This document shows, piece by piece, positions 11,404 to 22,890 of a stretch of 64,000 nucleotides of DNA. The translations under genes and the position numbers were made by a program. The stretch is taken from the NCBI GenBank assembly GCA_018105865.1, contig CM030837.1, positions 10,154,725 to 10,218,724 on the forward strand, given 5' to 3'. The notes beneath the pieces are model-generated. The model saw nothing but the letters and a program-made list of their open reading frames with translations. It did not search any database and was not told where the DNA came from. How positions within the stretch are numbered: position 1 is the stretch's first letter; each line of letters opens with the position of its first letter. The stretch is from Metaphire vulgaris (lineage: Eukaryota > Annelida > Clitellata > Crassiclitellata > Megascolecidae).

Positions 11404-11782
11404 CAGGGCCGCTGAGAGAAATTCCGGGCCTCTGTGTAGAAGAGCCAACGGGCCCGCCTCTGTGTAGAAGAGCCAACGGGAACCTGACAGCAAGCCGACA
11501 AGTCTGAAAATTCATCCCTTTTTTGCTTGTCGCTTTTGACGAAACGGTGTTGCAACTCTCAAAAACTAGTGATTACCTTTTTTGCTTGTCGCTTTTCCCC
11601 CCGCTGTTTATGATGTCCTCGGCGCCCGGGCCCCCCTTTAACTCGTTGGGCCCTTGTGCATATGACATGTCGACCTCCTTTTTCTCTTATTCCTGTTAAT
11701 AATTTATCTTCATCATCGGCCCGGGCCCCTCTAGGCCGCAGGGCCCCCGTGCATTGCCTCTGTCCCCATCTCGGCGGCCCTG
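11404..11782. mobile_element. hAT-type MITE (CAGGGCCGC termini), TSD CTGCTGGT
   Basis: The termini are CAGGGCCGCTGAGA and, in complement, CAGGGCCGCCGAGA. The 8-bp duplication CTGCTGGT lies at 11396-11403 and 11783-11790. The interior is GC-rich and contains TTTTTTGCTTGTCGC twice, the complement of GCGACAAGCAAAAAA, shared with other MITEs here. There is no coding capacity. A related, more eroded copy lies at 38954-39294. Confidence 0.88.
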
Positions 11783-12134
11783 CTGCTGGTCCGAGCACAA
11801 AGTGTTCTACAACACTCACTTATGCAAATCGATGCCATGTTGGCTCATAAAGAAATTTAAAAAATTATTTGTATAAATCAACGAAACCTGAAAGATAACA
11901 ATAATAAATGTTTATTGGACGTAATGAAAGCAAATAAATATATAAGTAAAACATATGAACATCACATATTGCATCATAACATATAACAATGTATAAGAAA
12001 ATTGCAAATATTTAAGCCAAAGTTGGAACCTCGTAACGATATCAGAATTTACTTTCTTTAGCATTTTAGCAAGACACTGATGTAAGAGCAACTTTTTAAT
12101 CATGTTAGAACAAAAACAAAATTTTCGACCCACC

Positions 12135-12206
<72 letters not shown>
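12135..12206. repeat. (TA)n microsatellite
   Basis: About 36 uninterrupted TA units. Confidence 0.97.
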
Positions 12207-12207
<1 letters not shown>

Positions 12208-12454
12208 CTATAATATAATAATTATACAATGAACTAATAATTCACAATGAACTGGACCGTGGAATGGGCGCATTGATCTCTTAAACAATCTCCCGTATTT
12301 CGACTTTGATTAGCCCTATCTGGCAACCCTAATAATATGATCAATTTGACTAGGCACAGTTTTCATCTGAAAACTATTCAGTTACAGCGGAAGTTTCAAA
12401 ATCATGGGCCGACCGCTCGCATAAAGTGGCCCGTGAGGACTCCTCAATAAATAA

Positions 12455-12598
12455 CTATAACCATAGCATGACTTATTAAAGTGGCGTAGGAAGCATTATT
12501 GCCTGTGTGAAAGCCACTAAGACGCTAGCGGGACTTAGAACCTCGCACCGTCAGCCCACAGCTCGAGCTTGTTACCCACTCTGCAACCTCTGCGATAT
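12455..12598 (-). mobile_element. tRNA-derived SINE, short family, copy 1
   Basis: On the - strand the head reads GTTGCAGAGTGGGTAACAAG (A-box-like) and then GGTGCGAGGTTCTAAGTCCC (degenerate B box). It is followed by CTTAGTGGCTTTCACACAGG, which is shared with the copy at 59685-59820. The tRNA-like part is about 75 nt. No target duplication was confirmed. Confidence 0.7.
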
Positions 12599-12659
12599 AA
12601 ATTAATTTTTAGTCAATATAAACAATTATGCAATGTTTTCCACCTAATTTGAAATAGCG

Positions 12660-13180
12660 TTTAAAATTTTTAAAATGGTTTTGAAGTACTATTGTTCGAG
12701 ACCGGAACTAGTCCCAGATTTTCGTATTGTCCGTCGCCTCCGTCGGCCATCGTCGCTCGAGAAACTGAGCGATCGCCATCCGCGGCAGGCGGCTCGCACT
12801 TCGCGGTCCCCTTCTGCAGTTTGCTTGGATTAAAATCTCTGTGGTTGTATGGAAGAAACGGTCGCAGACTGGACGAAACTGTTTTGCTTCAACTTGATGC
12901 CGTCATGACCTTTACGTGCTGTGGCGGCGGGTGCTCTTAACTTGCAAAACTGCCCAACTTCTAGAGTCTAGAAGTTAGAACTTAGAAGTTACTAGAAGTT
13001 ACAACATAGTTGGTGTCGTATATACACGTATATCGCCAAACTGGCGCACCAAACGATGCTGTCTGAGCAAATGGTAAGGCCACGATCAATTCCAGCTCGA
13101 CTTCGCCGGCAACACCCTTCATGAGAGCGTCATCCTGATTCTGTGGCGTTGTACACATACATAATTATATACGTATATAA
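12660..13180. other. GC-richer block, no recognised gene
   Basis: An 82-codon open frame at 12692-12940 (+) lies in a CpG-containing stretch but matches nothing I recognise. Repeated AGAAGTTA/CTAGAAGTT words follow near 12960-13000. Confidence 0.3.
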
Positions 13181-13182
13181 AT

Positions 13183-14373
13183 GTGACCCGCTGGAGAAAA
13201 AGTACCATTTGTGGGGTTCTTGAATTAGATATACTGCATATATTGAGGTTATATTAGCTCAGTCACAGCAACGTTTCAAAGAAACATACTTGGTCATTTC
13301 AGAGATACCAACATCCAAATATCATGCCTATCAAATTCAAGTTTCGACAAAATTGACCATTTACAACATTAAAGCGTTCAACGGTTTATAACTATACAAG
13401 ATTTACGGATGAAATTTTATCTAAGTATTAATTGTCACATATGCAAACTATCTCTAAAAGTTTAATCCGTAACTATTCATAATTTATCAGTAGAAAATTT
13501 AAATAATTATAATTATTAATATTCTTCTTTCTTTTCTTCCGTCTTTCCCTATTTGGTGGACGATGGGTCTGAATGAGTTCCTTCCACTTCTGTCTGTCTC
13601 TTGCTACTCTGGTCAATTGGATGAAGTTCATTTGCATTTCTTCTGCATCCTCTTTTAAGTTTACTATCCATGTTTTTCTTGGTCTTCCTTTTCTCCTTTT
13701 CCCTTCAACAAAGTTGTATAGTGCTTTCTTTGGTATTCTTCCTTCCTTCATTCTTTCAACATGACCAAACCATTTCAGTCTTCGCTTCTGTATTGATTCG
13801 AGTATCGTTAATAATTATTAATATTAGAACACATTAATAATTATTGACGAAAGGTGCCAAAAGTGGGATATATCATGACAGGACATAGTAATCGGGTTTT
13901 AATGCACAGTCTAAACAAGATATAAAAACAAGCTGTAATAGAACATAATAATACTTATAAGATAATATTAACAAAGGTGATTACAAATGTAATATATGTA
14001 ACGGAATTTTGAAAACAACGAGCAATATGTTAGTTAAAATTCATAAATGGCAACATAAAATAAGATTAAACTTCACTTTTAAGCAAAGAAGGAAGTACAA
14101 AATAGTCGGATGTTGCAGATTTGTTAGCTGGTTCATACGTTTTCAAAATTTAAAAAAATGAGTAAGTAACCTTAAAAGAGCATGAAAGAGACATATGGCC
14201 GTATAAGCCGAAATGGCCTGCTTTACGGCAGATCATTGGAGTAACCCGGCTACAAAACCTACAAAAGATAAGAAACGAAGACAATAAGACAGCGTATCAG
14301 CCGCCCTAAAAGATACAATTATTGAACAAAATTAGACGGAAAACATATGGTACCTTTTCTCCCAGCGGGTCAC
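13183..14373. mobile_element. TIR element with GTGACCCGCTGG termini
   Basis: The left end begins GTGACCCGCTGGAGAAAA and the complement of the right end begins GTGACCCGCTGGGAGAAAA, an imperfect 26-bp inverted repeat that runs on to GTACCAT on both sides. AAAT flanks both ends, a possible 4-bp duplication. The interior is AT-rich and includes an RTE 3' relic. No transposase was recognised. The second CACTGGTCAACAA transposon starts only 7 bp beyond the right end. Confidence 0.7.
13473..13800 (-). pseudogene. RTE-like LINE 3' relic
   Basis: The - strand reads RRLKWFGHVERMKEGRIPKK, then RKGRPRKTWIVNLKEDAEEM and ARDRQKWKELI. This is the C-terminal basic region seen at the 3' end of RTE-like ORFs (compare 37119-37340). 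Confidence 0.8.
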
Positions 14374-14379
14374 AAATAT

Positions 14380-15944
14380 CACTGGTCAACAAATTTTATG
14401 GAAGTTTTTGTTTCCTCTGCAAATTTTGGTGAAACTAATAGATTTTGACTTGCTGAACACAAATATGTAATTAGAATTTCTGTATCACGTAAGGTTTTTA
14501 ATAAGAAATCGACAATTTAGCATTTAGTATTGTAACGTCTTCTTCAACATAATCCTACAGAAGGATCTAGGCAATAATGACAAGACATGAGAAAATTAGA
14601 AATGTTTTTCTGTAGATTTTCGTTTGTAGTCACTGTCCTGTGCTTCACGTATCAGTAACCAACTGTAGTTGTAGTCTCCGAGCATAAACCGACTCCACTT
14701 TCCCTGGTAGCGTTTCTCGATGCTGGCAATGTCTTTGTTAAATCTTTCACCCTGTTCATCACTGACGGCGCCGAGATTGTCCGGGAAGAAGTCCAAGTGA
14801 GAATGAAGGAAGTGTATCTTCAGTGACATGTTGCATTTCATTGCCTTGTAAGCTTGTAGCAGATTTCCAACTTGTTCAACATAGTTTGGCGCCTTGTAGT
14901 TGCCCAGAAAGTTAGCAACAACATCCCTGAAGGCTGTCCAGGCAACATGCTCGGCACCCTGCAGAAGGCCCTCAAAGTGACTGTCCTTGAGCATCTCTCG
15001 AATCTGTGGGCCAACAAAAACGCCTTCTTTTATTTTAGCATCACTGGTGCGTGAAACCTCTGTCGTAAGTATGTAAAGGCTTCACTTTCTTTGTTCATTG
15101 CTTTGACAAATTCATTAACCCAAGTTTGATGTGCAAAGGTGGGAGATAAATGTTCTTCGGATCAACGAGAGGATCATGTTTAACGTTTTTCTGTCCTGGA
15201 ACCAAGTCCCTGCGAGGTGGCCAGACCTTTCTCACATAATGTGAATCTCTAGCTCGGCTGTCCCACTCGCAAAGAAAGCAGCAGTACTTGGTGTAGCCTA
15301 GCTGCAGACCGAGTAGAATTGCAACAACTTTCAGATCTCCACATATATTCCAGTTGTATCTCGAGTATTCTATGTGTTTCAATAGCAGCTGCATGTTCTC
15401 ATATGTTTCCTTCATGTAAGCAGCACGTCCAATGGGTACTGAAGGGTATGAATTGCCATTGTGCAGCAAAACAGCCTTTAAACTTAACAGCGAAGAGTCA
15501 ACAAAAAGTCGCCATTCGGATGGATTGTGCTAACAGCCGAAAGCAGAAAGCAATCCATCAACGTCAATGCAAAAAGTAAGACTGTCGATTTTTTTTTTGA
15601 AGAATCGAGTAAAGTCTTCATGCCGTTTACAAAATACTGAAATTTTTGTACCTGGAGAGAGCAGATTCCATCCTTGCAACCTAGATCCAAGCAATTCTGC
15701 TTGATTTTTTGACAATCTGTTATGGCGGTCACATAAGATTCTTGCCTAACCTGAAAACCCATAACTCAGATAACTCTCGAAAACCACGATTTTAAAATTC
15801 TTATAATTTAAAAATTTTAAATCAGCTTTTTCTCAAAAAACTTACGTGATAGGAAAATTTCAAAATTATTCCTGTAATCAGCATGACAAAATCTACCTGG
15901 AACACCAGATATTGCACAGGAAACAAAAACCTTGTTGACCTGTG
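14380..15944 (-). mobile_element. CACTGGTCAACAA transposon, copy 2 (internally deleted)
   Basis: The left end is CACTGGTCAACAA and the right end TTGTTGACCTGTG (one mismatch). Against copy 1 about 850 bp coding for the N-terminal cysteine clusters are missing; the junction lies at about 15714-15720, where GACA meets ATCTGTTATGG. No target duplication was seen. Left flank is the end of the GTGACCCGCTGG element; right flank is an RTE relic. Confidence 0.85.
14596..15715 (-). pseudogene. Cysteine-rich possible transposase, truncated copy
   Basis: The pieces 15715-15530 (DIDVDGLLSAFGC region), 15469-15095 (through CGDLKVVAILLGLQLGYTKY, CCFLCEWDSRARDSHYVRKV and PPLHIKLGLM) and 14994-14596 (MLKDSHFEGLLQ to SDYKRKSTEKHF) line up with copy 1. 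Here the frame runs uninterrupted through RDSHYVRKVWPP, which shows that the 5-bp insertion in copy 1 is secondary. A stop follows AFGC, a frameshift occurs near 15110, and the N-terminal zinc-ligand region is deleted. Confidence 0.75.
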
Positions 15945-15949
15945 TTGCT

Positions 15950-16985
15950 AGTTTTAAAAGTGCATTCAGGATGATTAATATGAAAAGTGGTAATGACAGC
16001 AAGCATAGTTCGCCCTAGGCCATTCTGACAATTCAGTATCTCTCTGCACACTGCACTATCTGACTTTCTATATATTGCCTGTATTAAACAGATGAGAGTT
16101 TCTCTAGTATGCCAGAATGTCTCATTGCTTGTCACAGATGCTGTTGACATAACAGCAGGTGCCTTGGAAAAGACCTTGCTCGGTATACTCAATGCAGTTG
16201 TTGCTAGTCAATCATTTCTTTCCTCCGATCATCTGGAACTGTTTCGGCATTGCATATTTTATTTAAAAGGTCGTGAAGCAGACTTATTGTTTCTTCATCT
16301 GCTTCCCGTTCTGCTGGTATGCCATCTATTTCTGATGCTTTGTAACTTTTCGGTGCTTTTATTGTCTGATCTGCCAATAAGTTTTCCATAGTAGTTGGTG
16401 GAGGCTCATAGCATCGCACTTTAAGAGGTTTTAGGTAAACATCCGTTGCAGTGTTTAGGTTATACAGCTCTTCAGAATATTCTTTCAATCGTTTTTGTTA
16501 CTTCATGATTTTGCGTTAGTGTAGTCATTTCTTTGTTTTTGATGGTAGCAATTTATATTTGGAATTCGTCACTTATTCTTTTTTATTTATTTCTAGACAT
16601 TCATGGTCGTGTGTGCATATAATTGTTCTTGCATATCCATATTTCTCTATCGTGGTTCAGTTTTCTCTTAATTTCTCTCGTCAGCCAGTTCACCTGATGT
16701 TTGTCTGTTCCATCGAGTCGCAATTTTTTTTCTTTGTTCGCTTAAATTTTGTACTTCTTGACTCACCCATTCTTTTTCAGAGTTTCCTTTCCTCCTTCCA
16801 ATAACTTCCATGGCCGTTTCTTGAATAGATTCTTTTATTCCTTCTTTCATTCTTGTGTTCTTCAATGGAATAACTTGGTCCTGTGCTATTTACTTTTGCT
16901 TTACGTTGTAGTTCACATATTGTCATTGTTTCCTTTTCGTCTAGTTTTGCTACATGTTACTCGTTTTCTGTTCTCTTCTTAGTCT
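15950..16985 (-). pseudogene. RTE-like LINE relic (linker to RT)
   Basis: On the - strand, in order: RRKGNSEKEWVSQEVQNLSE (linker, 16865-16668), EYSEELYNLNTATDVY and KASEIDGIPAEREADEETIS (RT N-terminus, 16488-16204), then LICLIQAIYRKSDSAVCREI (16192-15950). The copy has stops and frame changes, and its 3' side is cut at the end of transposon copy 2. Confidence 0.75.
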
Positions 16986-16999
16986 CGTAACGAACTTGT

Positions 17000-18110
17000 G
17001 CTATCTGGGCTGAGGAGACTGTTAGATCTTACACATAAACTATGCAGTGCAGGATAATACCTATACCTATACCTAATAGTCCTAATACCCAATCATTATG
17101 CCGAACAACATTTCAATGATACCCAAGCTCTGCGCCACCTAGGCCTATGTGCGTTAAAATCACGCAACTGTGGCCATTTCTTAATACCCAATCATTGAAT
17201 TCGCAACTACCTCAGGCTGCGAACAAGCAACGTCGTCGCACGTCCAGCCAATGACGCTGCATCGACTCGACTAAACCGTGCTAAACTAAAACAATTGCGC
17301 CATAGCAATATCGTTTCGAACATCGTATGTGCACCAACAAATACTATATTGATCAGAAACATATAATAGAATCGCTCGTCGGCGCGCGACGAGTTCGTCA
17401 GTCAACCAAAATTTCGATCACACAGATAAGGATCTTAATATTTAGATCGGACTATTTAAACTCGTTCTTTCACAGATCAAGTGCTTCAAACAAGTGATTT
17501 GTTAATGCAATAACATCTCAAAAAGACAGTCAACAAAAGATATGAAAACATATCACTATAAGGAAATGGCATAAAACGCGTATTTCACATACGTTAGAGG
17601 AGAAATAAAAATTAATGGAAGATACAAACAAGATATAAAAAGAGATCTTAACAAACAATGGGAAGACACCGTTGGAAACATTTAAATAAAGATCAGCACC
17701 AACTTAAAAATATCACTAGATTGCCACAAATACTATATTGATCAGAAACATATAATAGAATCGCTAGGTGGCGCCGAGTTCGTCAGTCAAGAAATTTCGA
17801 TCGTGCGCTTTAATGTTATTTATCGGACTATTTACTCGTTCTTTTTCTTGTGATGCACCAAAAACGTATCATGCAACGTAAATAGTGCCAGTTTAATTCG
17901 AGAGGCTTCAATTATAATTTATTATTTCACCGTTGATCAAGAGCCCGACATATTCATTATCTCTACGTTTCGGCTTTCAAATTCTTTTGTGTTCAATTAT
18001 AATTTATTATTTAAGCCCATAACCTATATGTCGTGGCGATTGTACGCCACAACAAATTGTGCAACACAAATTCTGCACATTTTGTTTGGAAGGCTTCGGA
18101 CACTGTTGTG
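17000..18110. repeat. Two diverged copies of an L2/CR1-like LINE 5' region
   Basis: The segment starting ACAAATACTATATTGATCAG occurs at 17336 and again at 17728; both go on through GAGTTCGTCAGTCAA to a CGGACTATTTA word. The complement of the same sequence lies at about 9330-9400, the 5' end of the antisense LINE. The rest of this stretch holds no recognisable gene. Confidence 0.65.
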
Positions 18111-18113
18111 CAA

Positions 18114-18201
18114 AGTGGTAAAGGTTTGAAGTTTCACCAAATCTATGCGAAGGTTGATTTACCTTTGCATAAATTTGGTGAAACTTCAAACCTTTACCAC
18201 T
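18114..18201. repeat. Near-perfect inverted repeat, 41-bp arms and 6-nt loop
   Basis: Arms 18114-18154 and 18161-18201 pair at 39 of 41 positions around the loop TGATTT. It sits beside a small RTE relic. Confidence 0.92.
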
Positions 18202-18305
18202 CCTGACCAGTCTTCGCCCAAGTCTCACTTCCATATAAGAGCGTTGAAAGTACAAGAAATGAGTTCATCCGAAATTTAGTTTGCAGACTCAACCGACGTT
18301 GAATG
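18202..18305 (-). pseudogene. RTE-like LINE fragment
   Basis: The - strand reads RRLSLQTKFRMNSF and then VLSTLLYGSETWAKTGQE, the YGSETW thumb motif of RTE-like elements. Confidence 0.65.
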
Positions 18306-18309
18306 CCAT

Positions 18310-19320
18310 GTTTGCATAATTATATGCAAGGCATTGCATGACAGATGAGGCAATGCCCATACGTCGCCCAGGATATAGAAGATCCGCGCAACCAATGGGG
18401 ACAGGTTGCTTGTCGAAAATCAGCTACTGGTCCGAAGGAAACACCTAGAGAAACAGAATTTGCATGGATTCGGACTCACACAACCCTTGGACAATGTCAC
18501 GTCCGAGGATGTGGGAGAATCGGCTACACTGAGAAAAGATTTTGAAAGAACAAGCATACTAGTTCTTATTGCTTTCTTTATAGTTATAGACTTTGGTTCT
18601 GACATCTCAAAATCATATTGCACAACTGTTAGAATTAAACTTAGAGGCAATTAGATCCACTGTGTATCGAATCAATTTGTTGTCATAATAACCCACATGA
18701 GAATCAAGTCAGGTTAGGTAAGGTCAGGTCTTCATCTTCCAGCTGTGTTCAGCTATAGACTTCTCCATGACATCTATCAAAGTTCTCTGTCCTGTGCTAT
18801 TTCTCATTATGTCATTTGGTGTCTCTCGGTTGAGTTCCTTCTAAGCCATTTCCTGTTGCTATTATTTATCTCAATTTTTTAAATGGCCCCAGATTCACGT
18901 CCGGATTCGGACTTGGAGATTATAAGTCCCGGATTCACATTAGTATTGTATTTCACGAGTGTTGAGAATTCTTATTTTTTTCATATCAACGTCATGTCTT
19001 TAGAGATTTGTTATGTTGCCTGTTGAATGTAGATCATGCCATTGCTAGTTGTCTTCTAATCTCCAAATCCGAACCTCTCTCTGCTTCCATGCTTCCAATT
19101 CACTTTCCAAGTAAACGAAGTTCGTCACCATTTCATTTCTTTCTCCTACAGTACAATCCATCTACAGAGCAGTATAACCAGTCATCTACTACTCATCTTA
19201 TTGTGAGGCTGTGGCTTCCAATAAGATTATGAGAAGTTTGGTTTTGACCTAGCAATAAATTCCTGAGAAATTGAAAAAAGATGACGACTGGAAAGACAAA
19301 GAACACAACCAGGGATGTAA
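18310..19320. other. No recognised genes
   Basis: Short open frames only, overlapping on both strands. A 21-bp near-duplication containing AAAGAACACAACCAG lies at about 19298-19333, next to the following MITE. Confidence 0.4.
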
Positions 19321-19330
19321 AGAACACAAC

Positions 19331-19630
19331 CAGTGATAATTTTACACCCCCTAACACCCTAACATTCTCAATTTTAGGTCGACACCTTAAAAAGGTTACG
19401 TGACAATAGTATGCAAAAAATGCATACTAATTAGCCCTGAACACCCCCCAAATGGAGAAGTACACCCCCAACTTTTACTTTCGGATTACCTTTTTTGCTT
19501 GCCAGCCTTTTTGAGACTTGGTAACGTTTTTGCTTGTCAGCCAGCCTTTTTGGGCAGAGACTTCCAAATTCCGACACCCTCCCAAATTGTCCCGACACCC
19601 CCCAAATTCACAATCCTAGAAATAACCCTG
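19331..19630 (-). mobile_element. hAT-type MITE (CAGGGTTATTTCTA family), TSD AACACAAC
   Basis: One end reads CAGTGATAATTTTACACC. The complement of the other reads CAGGGTTATTTCTAGGATTG. The 8-bp duplication AACACAAC lies at 19323-19330 and 19631-19638. The interior has two GCTTG(T/C)C(A)GCC blocks and CACCCCC-rich segments. Related copies are at 25400-25673 and 47537-48225 in the opposite orientation. Confidence 0.9.
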
Positions 19631-19860
19631 AACACAACGACGTTAACACGGCCCTTGTACAAAGGGTGCTGTATTCGACAGGAGCTGACGGTCGACTACA
19701 AGCGAAACCCTCCACGAACACCTGTTCAAATGCAACATCAGAACTCAGTATGGACCAGGAAATTTGGGCGTACTAATCAATATATTGCCAATTTAATTAA
19801 TTATTTCTGTACAATACCGTTATTCCATCTAGAATTCTATTGGTCTTCTTAACTGCCGAC

Positions 19861-19894
19861 GATGATGGTGATGATGATGATGATGATGATGATG

Positions 19895-19954
<60 letters not shown>
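19861..19954. repeat. (GAT)n(TTA)n microsatellite
   Basis: GATGATG units pass into about 20 ATT units. Confidence 0.95.
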
Positions 19955-19956
<2 letters not shown>

Positions 19957-20119
19957 ACTGGCAATTTCTTCTGCGCCATATTACCAAATGTCAAGAGCAA
20001 GAGGACATTACAGAGTTAGCTATTAAAATAAATAAAACAACAGAAAACAAAAACAACAATTCATGTAAACAATCAAAGACAGAAGAGAATACGATGTCCA
20101 TAACTGATCTATGTGACTT

Positions 20120-20217
20120 TAGTAGAGATGTGCTGGTCCAGCAAAATGCCTACCCTACCCGTGCCCCGTGCAAATACTTCCTTATCCTACCGTACCCGTG
20201 GGTACGGGTAGGGTATA
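20120..20217. mobile_element. hAT-end fragment (TAGAGATGTGC, ACCCGTACCC-rich)
   Basis: TAGAGATGTGCTGG is followed by alternating TACCC and GGGTA words as in the element at 41333-42788, whose end is TAGAGATGTGCGGGTATAC in complement. Only one end is present; the other side abuts an RTE relic. Confidence 0.6.
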
Positions 20218-21370
20218 CCAGCGGATTCAGAAAAGACCGAAGTGCAATACAGCACATACTAGCGCTACGATTGATAGCAGAAAAAGCAAGACGGAAAATG
20301 TGAAAGTATACAACTGCTTTGTCGATTTTCAAAAGGCGTTTGATAGCATAGATCAGACAGCGACTTGGGCTGTGCTAGAGTCCTATGGAGTAAATCATAA
20401 ACTTATGAGACTGTTGAAAGATATCAGCAACAATGCAAAATCAGCCGTGAGAATTTGTGGAGAGATTGGAAACTGATTCAAGACAAGCAGAGGATCAACG
20501 CAAGAAAACAATGTATCACCTATGATATTCATCTCTGACTTGGAAAGAGCAATGAAAAAGATAATGGAACATGTAAAGGGAATAGCAGTCCAGGGACTGC
20601 ACATAAACAACCTGAGATTTGCTGATGATGTCGATATCATTGAAGGAAATGAAGGTGACCTGGAGGATGCTGAGCAATGAAGTAAAGCGCTATGGTTTAT
20701 CGATGAACTTTGAAAAGACCAAAACAATGTTGTTTGGACAGAAAGATATTGGAAGAAAGATCAAAGTGGATGGATTCGAATTGGAAAAAGTGGAAAATTT
20801 CACTAACCTTAGAAGCAACATTGACACATGATCTGGACTGCAAGAAAGAAGTAACAATAAGAGCAGCGAAATCCTTAGGAAATCTGAAGGCAATGGACAA
20901 TGTCTGGAAGAGCACAGCAACAAGTCTCAGAATAAAAAAGAAGATTCTTGAAACATGTATTTTCAGTAGCTTCTTGTATGGTTGCGAGACTTGGACCATC
21001 ACAATAGAATTGGACAGAAGATTTGTAACATTTGAAAGCAAATGCTACAGAAAAAATCTCAGAATTGGATGAGTTGAAAAGATCACCAAGGTTGAAAAGA
21101 TCAGCAACGTGGAACTATACAAGAAAATCCAGCCAAAAGAAACCTCGATGCAAAAAGTTATACAGAGGAAATTGTGTCTCTTTGGACATATTTGTCGTAT
21201 GACAGATGATAGAAAGATTAAGACTATAATGCTGGGAATAATGGACTGTTACAACAAGAAAGGATGGCCACACAGAGAATGGTGTGATGACATTTGTGAT
21301 TGGCGTGGAAAATGTCTGCAAGAACTATTTCATGTTGCTGCCAACAGAAAAGATTGGGGCTAAACTGTAA
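20218..21370 (+). pseudogene. RTE-like LINE RT and 3' end
   Basis: In order: SGFRKDRSAIQHILALRLIA, YNCFVDFQKAFDSIDQ (motif A), LHINNLRFADDVDIIEG (FADD box), then after frameshifts near 20680 and 20830 AAKSLGNLKAMDNVWKS, YGCETWTITIELDRRFVTFE and RKLCLFGHICRMTDDR, ending CDDICDWRGKCLQELFHVAA with a stop. Motif B is degraded (GSTQENNVSPM). It is followed by a (GAT)n tail at 21407-21486. Confidence 0.88.
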
Positions 21371-21406
21371 TGTTGCATCTGACACCAACGGGCGCAGAGC
21401 CCACGG

Positions 21407-21408
21407 TT

Positions 21409-21486
<78 letters not shown>
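21407..21486 (+). repeat. (GAT)n 3' tail of LINE
   Basis: About 27 GAT units lie 40 bp after the stop of the preceding RTE-like ORF. A shorter GATGATGATG tail is found in the same place at 37355-37367. Confidence 0.93.
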
Positions 21487-21488
<2 letters not shown>

Positions 21489-21554
21489 GCACTAAAACCT
21501 GTTTCAATGTGGGGAAATTGATTATGAAAATAAAATCACCTGAAGACAGCCCAA

Positions 21555-21776
21555 TCTGCCAGTAGTGTATTTCACACTTTTCTTGGGAGACGAGATAATT
21601 GTTGGCAAATTTTAGGCAATTTTGCGATTTTTTGGCTTTTTGGCAAATTGTTGGCATTTTTGCGATTTTTGCACATTTCGCATTTACTTATTTATTTTTA
21701 TACATTATGCATTATTTTTTTCATTTTCTTGAGGGCCACGGCCCTTGCCTCTAAAATGACGCTCCGGCAATCGACT
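21555..21776. mobile_element. hAT-like MITE, second copy of the CAGTAGCGTTATTTC family
   Basis: It runs from CCAGTAGTGTATTTCACACT to AAATGACGCTCCGG. The interior is rich in GGCAATTTT and TTGCGATTTTT words. It matches 41586-41882, where an 8-bp duplication is present; no duplication was seen here. Confidence 0.65.
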
Positions 21777-21784
21777 TCACTACT

Positions 21785-22032
21785 GCAGAAGGAACCTATG
21801 ACATCGTTAGCAAAGCACACGTTGCAACTGGTTACTGTGGTCGTGACAGGATGTTAAAGCATTTTGCCCAAAAATGTTAACATCACAACTGAATATGTGG
21901 AACTTTTCAAATCGCACTGCCTCATGTGTAAAGAATAAAGAAAGCGTGCCAAAACCACTATCATTGTTGTCAAGCCTATCCTATCTAAAGTATTCGACTC
22001 CAGATGCAAAGTGGATCTCATGGAACATGCAA
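21785..22032 (+). pseudogene. Integrase relic, Ginger/KRBA2-like zinc-binding and start of catalytic core
   Basis: Across one frameshift the + strand reads TYDIVSKAHVATGYCGRDRM, LKHFAQKC, then TEYVELFKSHCLMCKE, RKRAKTTIIVVKPILSKVFD and SRCKVDLMEHAIYP. The H...CLMC pattern resembles an H2C2-type integrase zinc finger, followed by the first catalytic Asp in CKVDLM. I recognise the combination from cellular KRBA2-like genes and Ginger-type transposons. The rest of the catalytic core is missing; the sequence passes directly into an L2/CR1-like LINE at about 22033. Confidence 0.7.
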
Positions 22033-22890
22033 TCTACCCCTGTATCACAAAGATCAGACATTGGACTGAAGTCAATCGTCTAGCACTGAATCCCGACAAA
22101 ACCGAAGTGCTGTGGATTTCTACTCGCAGGAGGAGGCACTTGCTTAGCCGTGTACCGTTTGTCATTGATGGGATTGAAATTGTACCGTCGGCTGAAGTAC
22201 GCCTCCTCGGGGTCCTGTTAGATGAATTGCTTTCGCTCGATGGCCACATCAGCAATGTCACTCGGAGTTCCTTCTATCAGCTTCGGAGGATCAGGGCGAT
22301 ACGTCGGCACCTTCCAACGTCGGCAGCGATCCAACTTGTGCGTGCCGTTGTCATCACGAGGATCGACTATTGCAACAGCATCCTTCTTGGCCTACCAGAT
22401 GCCCAACTGAGCCGTCTGCAGATGATCCTCAATGCTTCTGCCCGCATGATCTACGGTGTCAGATGGGGCGAGCACGTCACCCCTTACTCAAGGACAACCT
22501 GCACTGGCTGCGCATCCCTGAGCGCATCATCTACAAGAGATGCTGCCTGACATTCCGGGCCCTCAATGATCCCGCCTGCCCAGTCTACTTGGCTGAACTT
22601 GTGCATAGGCCATCGCTTACTGACTGTCGGCGGCAGCTTCGTTCATGTAATCGGGTCCAATTGGTTGTACCCCCTCTATCTAAGACAGTGAAATTTGGGG
22701 AGAGGTCTTTCACCCGGGGGAATCTCCTCCTCTGGAATTCGCTGCCCGACATTGTGACTAACGCGACTAGTCTAGAAATGTTTGCTACCAGACTAAAGAC
22801 GCACTTGTTTAACATCTCATTTAAGTGCAATCTGTAAAGCGCTCTTGATCTTGGCCTGCTGTCACTATAGCGCTATATAAGTTGGCATAT
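22033..22890 (+). pseudogene. L2/CR1-like LINE, RT C-terminal part and 3' end
   Basis: The sequence reads HWTEVNRLALNPDKTEVLW, EVRLLGVLLDELLSLDGHIS and MILNASARMIYGVRWGEHVT. A frameshift near 22480 leads into LHWLRIPERIIYKRCCLTFR, ALNDPACPVYLAELV and NLLLWNSLPDIVTNAT, stopping at 22837. The 3' untranslated end contains AGCGCTATATAAGTT, shared with other LINE ends here. The catalytic domain is absent (5' truncated). Confidence 0.88.

Noticed and set aside
11559..11850. Opposing GC-rich open frames of 64-86 codons
   Set aside because: They lie within a hAT MITE and show no conserved protein features.
16559..16982. Phe/Ser-rich + strand frames, possible membrane peptides
   Set aside because: They are antisense to the RTE linker region on the - strand.
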